7,547 nt of DNA, taken from the NCBI GenBank assembly GCA_001508595.1, contig LGHA01000057.1, positions 1-7,547 on the forward strand, in the 5' to 3' direction. This DNA comes from Anaerolineaceae bacterium 46_22. Lineage in GTDB: Bacteria; Chloroflexota; Anaerolineae; Anaerolineales; Anaerolineaceae. The stretch's first letter is position 1. Each line of letters opens with the position of its first letter. Below, piece by piece: positions 5,912-7,547 of this stretch. The position numbers were made by a program, and so were the translations under genes. Under the pieces are notes generated by a model, which saw only the letters and a list, made by a program, of their open reading frames with translations, had not been told where the DNA came from and ran no database searches.

Positions 5912-6412
5912 TTGTTGATGGGTAAATTTAGCTTAAAAGCATTATGGAACCCGGTTACATTATTAACCAGCATCATCCTTATTGCGGGATTGGTCCTTGC
6001 TGCGATGGCGGTCATTTTTCTGGGACGAAACCAAACACCCGCAGCAAATGCAACCCCAATCGTAACAATCATCCCTGCGCCAACCTTAACCCCAACCCCG
6101 GTACCGCCAACGCGGGTTCCCTCACCAACACCGACAACGATTTTCTTTTTACCTGAGGGCGTGATTGGTGTAGGTGCATACATTCAGGTATCCGGAACCG
6201 ATGGGGCGGGACTGCGAATGCGTTCGGAACCTGGTTTAGCAAGCCAGGTGAATTTTACAGCCATGGATTCAGAGGTGTTTTTGGTTATCGACGGTCCAGT
6301 TGAGGCAGATGGTTATACATGGTGGCATCTTGAGGCACCTTATGATCAAACCCGGAATGGATGGTCAGCTGGCGATTTTCTAACGACAATTGAGGAAGAG
6401 GTCGATCAATAA
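5912..6412 (+). CDS. Membrane-anchored extracellular protein with bacterial SH3 (SH3b) domain
   Basis: The product of up to 166 aa has a short cytosolic N-terminus, one membrane segment (about 14-37, VTLLTSIILIAGLVLAAMAV), a Thr/Pro-rich linker (about 41-76, with TPTP and SPTPT units) and a C-terminal SH3b domain (about 84-160) recognised from GLRMRSEPG, GYTWWHLEAP and GWSAGDFL. SH3b domains often bind cell-wall peptides or other surface polymers; the ligand here is unknown. The start is uncertain: TTG 5912 lies 8 bases after AAAGGA (5898-5903), which is ideal, whereas ATG 5918 lies 14 bases after it but about 8 after a weaker GGA. The gene diverges from the kinase and precedes the PP2C gene. 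No enzymatic domain is visible. A role as an external sensor or wall-binding partner of the sensorless kinase is inference. Confidence 0.85.
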   Translation: MLMGKFSLKALWNPVTLLTSIILIAGLVLAAMAVIFLGRNQTPAANATPIVTIIPAPTLTPTPVPPTRVPSPTPTTIFFLPEGVIGVGAYIQVSGTDGAGLRMRSEPGLASQVNFTAMDSEVFLVIDGPVEADGYTWWHLEAPYDQTRNGWSAGDFLTTIEEEVDQ

Positions 6413-6427
6413 ATTTTTATTTATTTC

Positions 6428-6465
6428 AGGTCATGTTCCATTCGCAAATTTCATCCTTATGACCT
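6428..6465 (+). repeat. Inverted repeat between SH3 gene and PP2C gene
   Basis: AGGTCAT (6428-6434) and ATGACCT (6459-6465) are 7-bp arms with a 24-base loop, followed by a short T run. It could be a weak terminator for the SH3 gene or an operator for the phosphatase operon. The large loop argues against an efficient terminator. TAAAAT at 6473-6478 just downstream is a possible -10, without a convincing -35. Confidence 0.3.
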
Positions 6466-6516
6466 TTTCCAGTAAAATAAATGAGATCGATAAGATAATT
6501 TTGGAGTAAAAACGCT

Positions 6517-7410
6517 GTGTTTGAATTCTTCAAATCATTATTTTCAGAAGAAAAAGAGGGTGCCGCTTGGGGCAAGTCCTTACCCCATGCAGATGATTTC
6601 GAGGATGTCACAGCCATTTCAGAGCCTAAAACCAAAACCGTTTACAGGGTCGCAAGCTGTCAATCGAATGGTAGGGCTCGGACGCATAATGAAGACACGA
6701 TTTTCACGCTCAATAACCTTATCGACGGTTTCGATTCTCCGGTGTCTTTTGGCATATATCTCGTAGCAGATGGGATGGGTGGGCATCAAAGCGGTGAGAT
6801 AGCCAGCAGCTTGGCAGCCCAAACAGCCACCCGTTACTTAATGGAAAAATTTTTTTACGATTTTGTGTATGATCGTAAAAATTTCACCGACGATGAGGTA
6901 AAGCGCCTTCTGAATAATGCAGTGGATGCCGCTCAGAAATCGATCAGCCAAAGGGTTCCTGGCGGCGGGACAACACTTACCCTTGTACTGAATTTAAGTG
7001 ATCGACTATTTTTTGCTCACGTTGGGGACTGCCGTTTATATGTGATTGGGCTTGATGGGCAATTGACACTCAAAACAAAAGATCATTCCCTGGTGAAGCG
7101 CCTGGTTGACCTGGGAGAGATAACAGAAAATGAAGCAAGTTTTCACCCACAAAGGAATGTGCTGTACCGGGCTTTGGGACAGAACGATCCCTTTGAAGCG
7201 GATATTGATCAATTTATCCTCAAAAAAGGAGAACGGTTTATGATTTGTTCTGATGGTTTGTGGGGGGTCCTTGAAGAAAATCAAATGAAAGAAATTTTAA
7301 ATGATAGGCATTTGAATTTTGAGAAGATCGTTTGCAGCCTAGTTGATGCTGCAAATGAATCGGGTGGACCGGATAATATCAGTGTGGTCCTGGTTGAAAG
7401 GTTAATCTAA
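6517..7410 (+). CDS. PP2C-family Ser/Thr protein phosphatase (PrpC/Stp-like)
   Basis: This is a metal-dependent phosphatase that removes phosphate from Ser/Thr, expected to reverse the nearby kinase. Of 297 aa, the catalytic domain covers about 43-297: RTHNED (55-60), VADGMGGH (83-90) with metal ligand D85, GGGTTLT (149-155), HVGDCRLY (168-175), KDHSLV (188-193), CSDGLW (244-249) with D246, and GGPDN (283-287) with D286. All the usual metal-site aspartates are present. About 40 extra residues precede the fold; the first ten or so (MFEFFKSLFS) look like an amphipathic helix that could touch the membrane. The start is GTG at 6517, 10 bases after GGAG. Firmicutes relatives are about 250 aa and sit directly before the kinase; here the gene is on the opposite strand behind the SH3 gene. 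It is probably co-transcribed with the response regulator. Confidence 0.94.
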   Translation: MFEFFKSLFSEEKEGAAWGKSLPHADDFEDVTAISEPKTKTVYRVASCQSNGRARTHNEDTIFTLNNLIDGFDSPVSFGIYLVADGMGGHQSGEIASSLAAQTATRYLMEKFFYDFVYDRKNFTDDEVKRLLNNAVDAAQKSISQRVPGGGTTLTLVLNLSDRLFFAHVGDCRLYVIGLDGQLTLKTKDHSLVKRLVDLGEITENEASFHPQRNVLYRALGQNDPFEADIDQFILKKGERFMICSDGLWGVLEENQMKEILNDRHLNFEKIVCSLVDAANESGGPDNISVVLVERLI

Positions 7411-7434
7411 TAAAGGGAGAATTCAGGAGAAATT

Positions 7435-7547
7435 ATGTTTGATTCCACATCACGTAAATATCGCATTTTGGTCGTAGACGACGAACGCCGCATGGTTGGC
7501 TTCATCCGTCTTAACCTTGAGCAGGATGGATTTGAAGTTATTGAAGC
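7435..7547 (+). CDS. Response regulator, N-terminal part of receiver domain (cut off by window)
   Basis: The first 38 residues are visible. RILVVDDERRMVGFIRLNLE (10-29) is the typical first strand, acidic pocket (D15, D16) and first helix of a CheY-like receiver domain, and DGFEVIEA (31-38) is the second strand. The phosphate-accepting aspartate, expected near residue 59, and any output domain lie beyond the edge, so DNA binding cannot be judged. The ATG follows a strong AGGAG at 5-base spacing. It starts 24 bases after the PP2C stop with no terminator between, so the two are probably one operon. A partner histidine kinase may follow outside the window. Confidence 0.93.
   Translation, partial: MFDSTSRKYRILVVDDERRMVGFIRLNLEQDGFEVIE

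Noticed and set aside
5905..5925. Possible six-residue leader peptide (ATG to TAA) overlapping the SH3 gene start
   Set aside because: The ribosome site AAAGGA ends only one base before this ATG, too close for initiation; it is a chance frame.
6070..6145. Repetitive-looking CCAAC/ACCGAC tract
   Set aside because: It is explained by the coding of the Thr/Pro-rich linker; there is no regular repeat and spacer as in CRISPR.
5896..6183. 95-codon minus-strand frame rich in Gly and Val
   Set aside because: It is the complement of the Thr/Pro linker and membrane segment of the SH3 gene; the odd composition simply mirrors the Pro/Thr codons.
6426..6635. 69-codon minus-strand frame covering the SH3-PP2C intergenic region
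   Set aside because: Half of it is antisense to the PP2C N-terminus and it has no recognisable domain or convincing ribosome site.
1..7547. Defence island, mobile element or novel multi-gene system
   Set aside because: Every gene falls in a known housekeeping or signalling family, composition is even, and no transposase, integrase, repeats or attachment sites are visible.

Overview
The window looks like a chromosomal, core-genome segment from a bacterium of the Chloroflexota, most likely the Anaerolineae. That placement is an inference from the protein style: a short membrane-anchored SH3 protein with a Thr/Pro linker, a PknB-type kinase with an HCD catalytic loop, and a RecG with an N-terminal extension. 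Base composition is moderate, AT-rich between genes, and codon use looks even. I see no insertion sequence, CRISPR array, tRNA, rRNA or phage gene.

Layout from left to right. recG (minus strand, 3' end cut off by the window edge) occupies 1-1322. A strong minus-strand terminator at 1484-1504 separates it from fakA (DhaL/DegV-like fatty-acid kinase, 1536-3221) and an Asp23/Gls24-family gene (3278-3643), which form a two-gene minus-strand operon. rpmB (zinc-ribbon ribosomal protein L28, 3764-3949, plus) diverges from that operon and ends in its own terminator at 3971-3997. Next is a minus-strand kinase-rpe operon: a PknB-like Ser/Thr kinase (4692-5762) followed 19 bases later by ribulose-phosphate 3-epimerase (4010-4672). 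Diverging from the kinase on the plus strand are a membrane-anchored SH3 protein (5912-6412), a PP2C phosphatase (6517-7410) and, 24 bases after the phosphatase, the start of a response regulator (7435 to the edge).

The order kinase, rpe, rpmB, asp23, fakA, recG matches the prpC-prkC-rsgA-rpe-thiN-rpmB-yloU-yloV-recG neighbourhood known from Firmicutes. Here rsgA and thiN are absent, and the phosphatase has been moved to the opposite strand behind the SH3 gene. The right half therefore encodes a reversible Ser/Thr phosphorylation module (kinase plus PP2C) beside a two-component regulator. The kinase has a C-terminal membrane segment but no external sensor domain. The neighbouring SH3 protein has an external SH3 domain but no signalling domain, so a sensor split over two proteins is the most interesting hypothesis in the window. 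It remains untested.

Intergenic regions are short (the longest is about 210 bases), so no gene-free stretch exceeds 300 bases. Two divergent intergenic regions each carry an inverted repeat next to candidate promoters.
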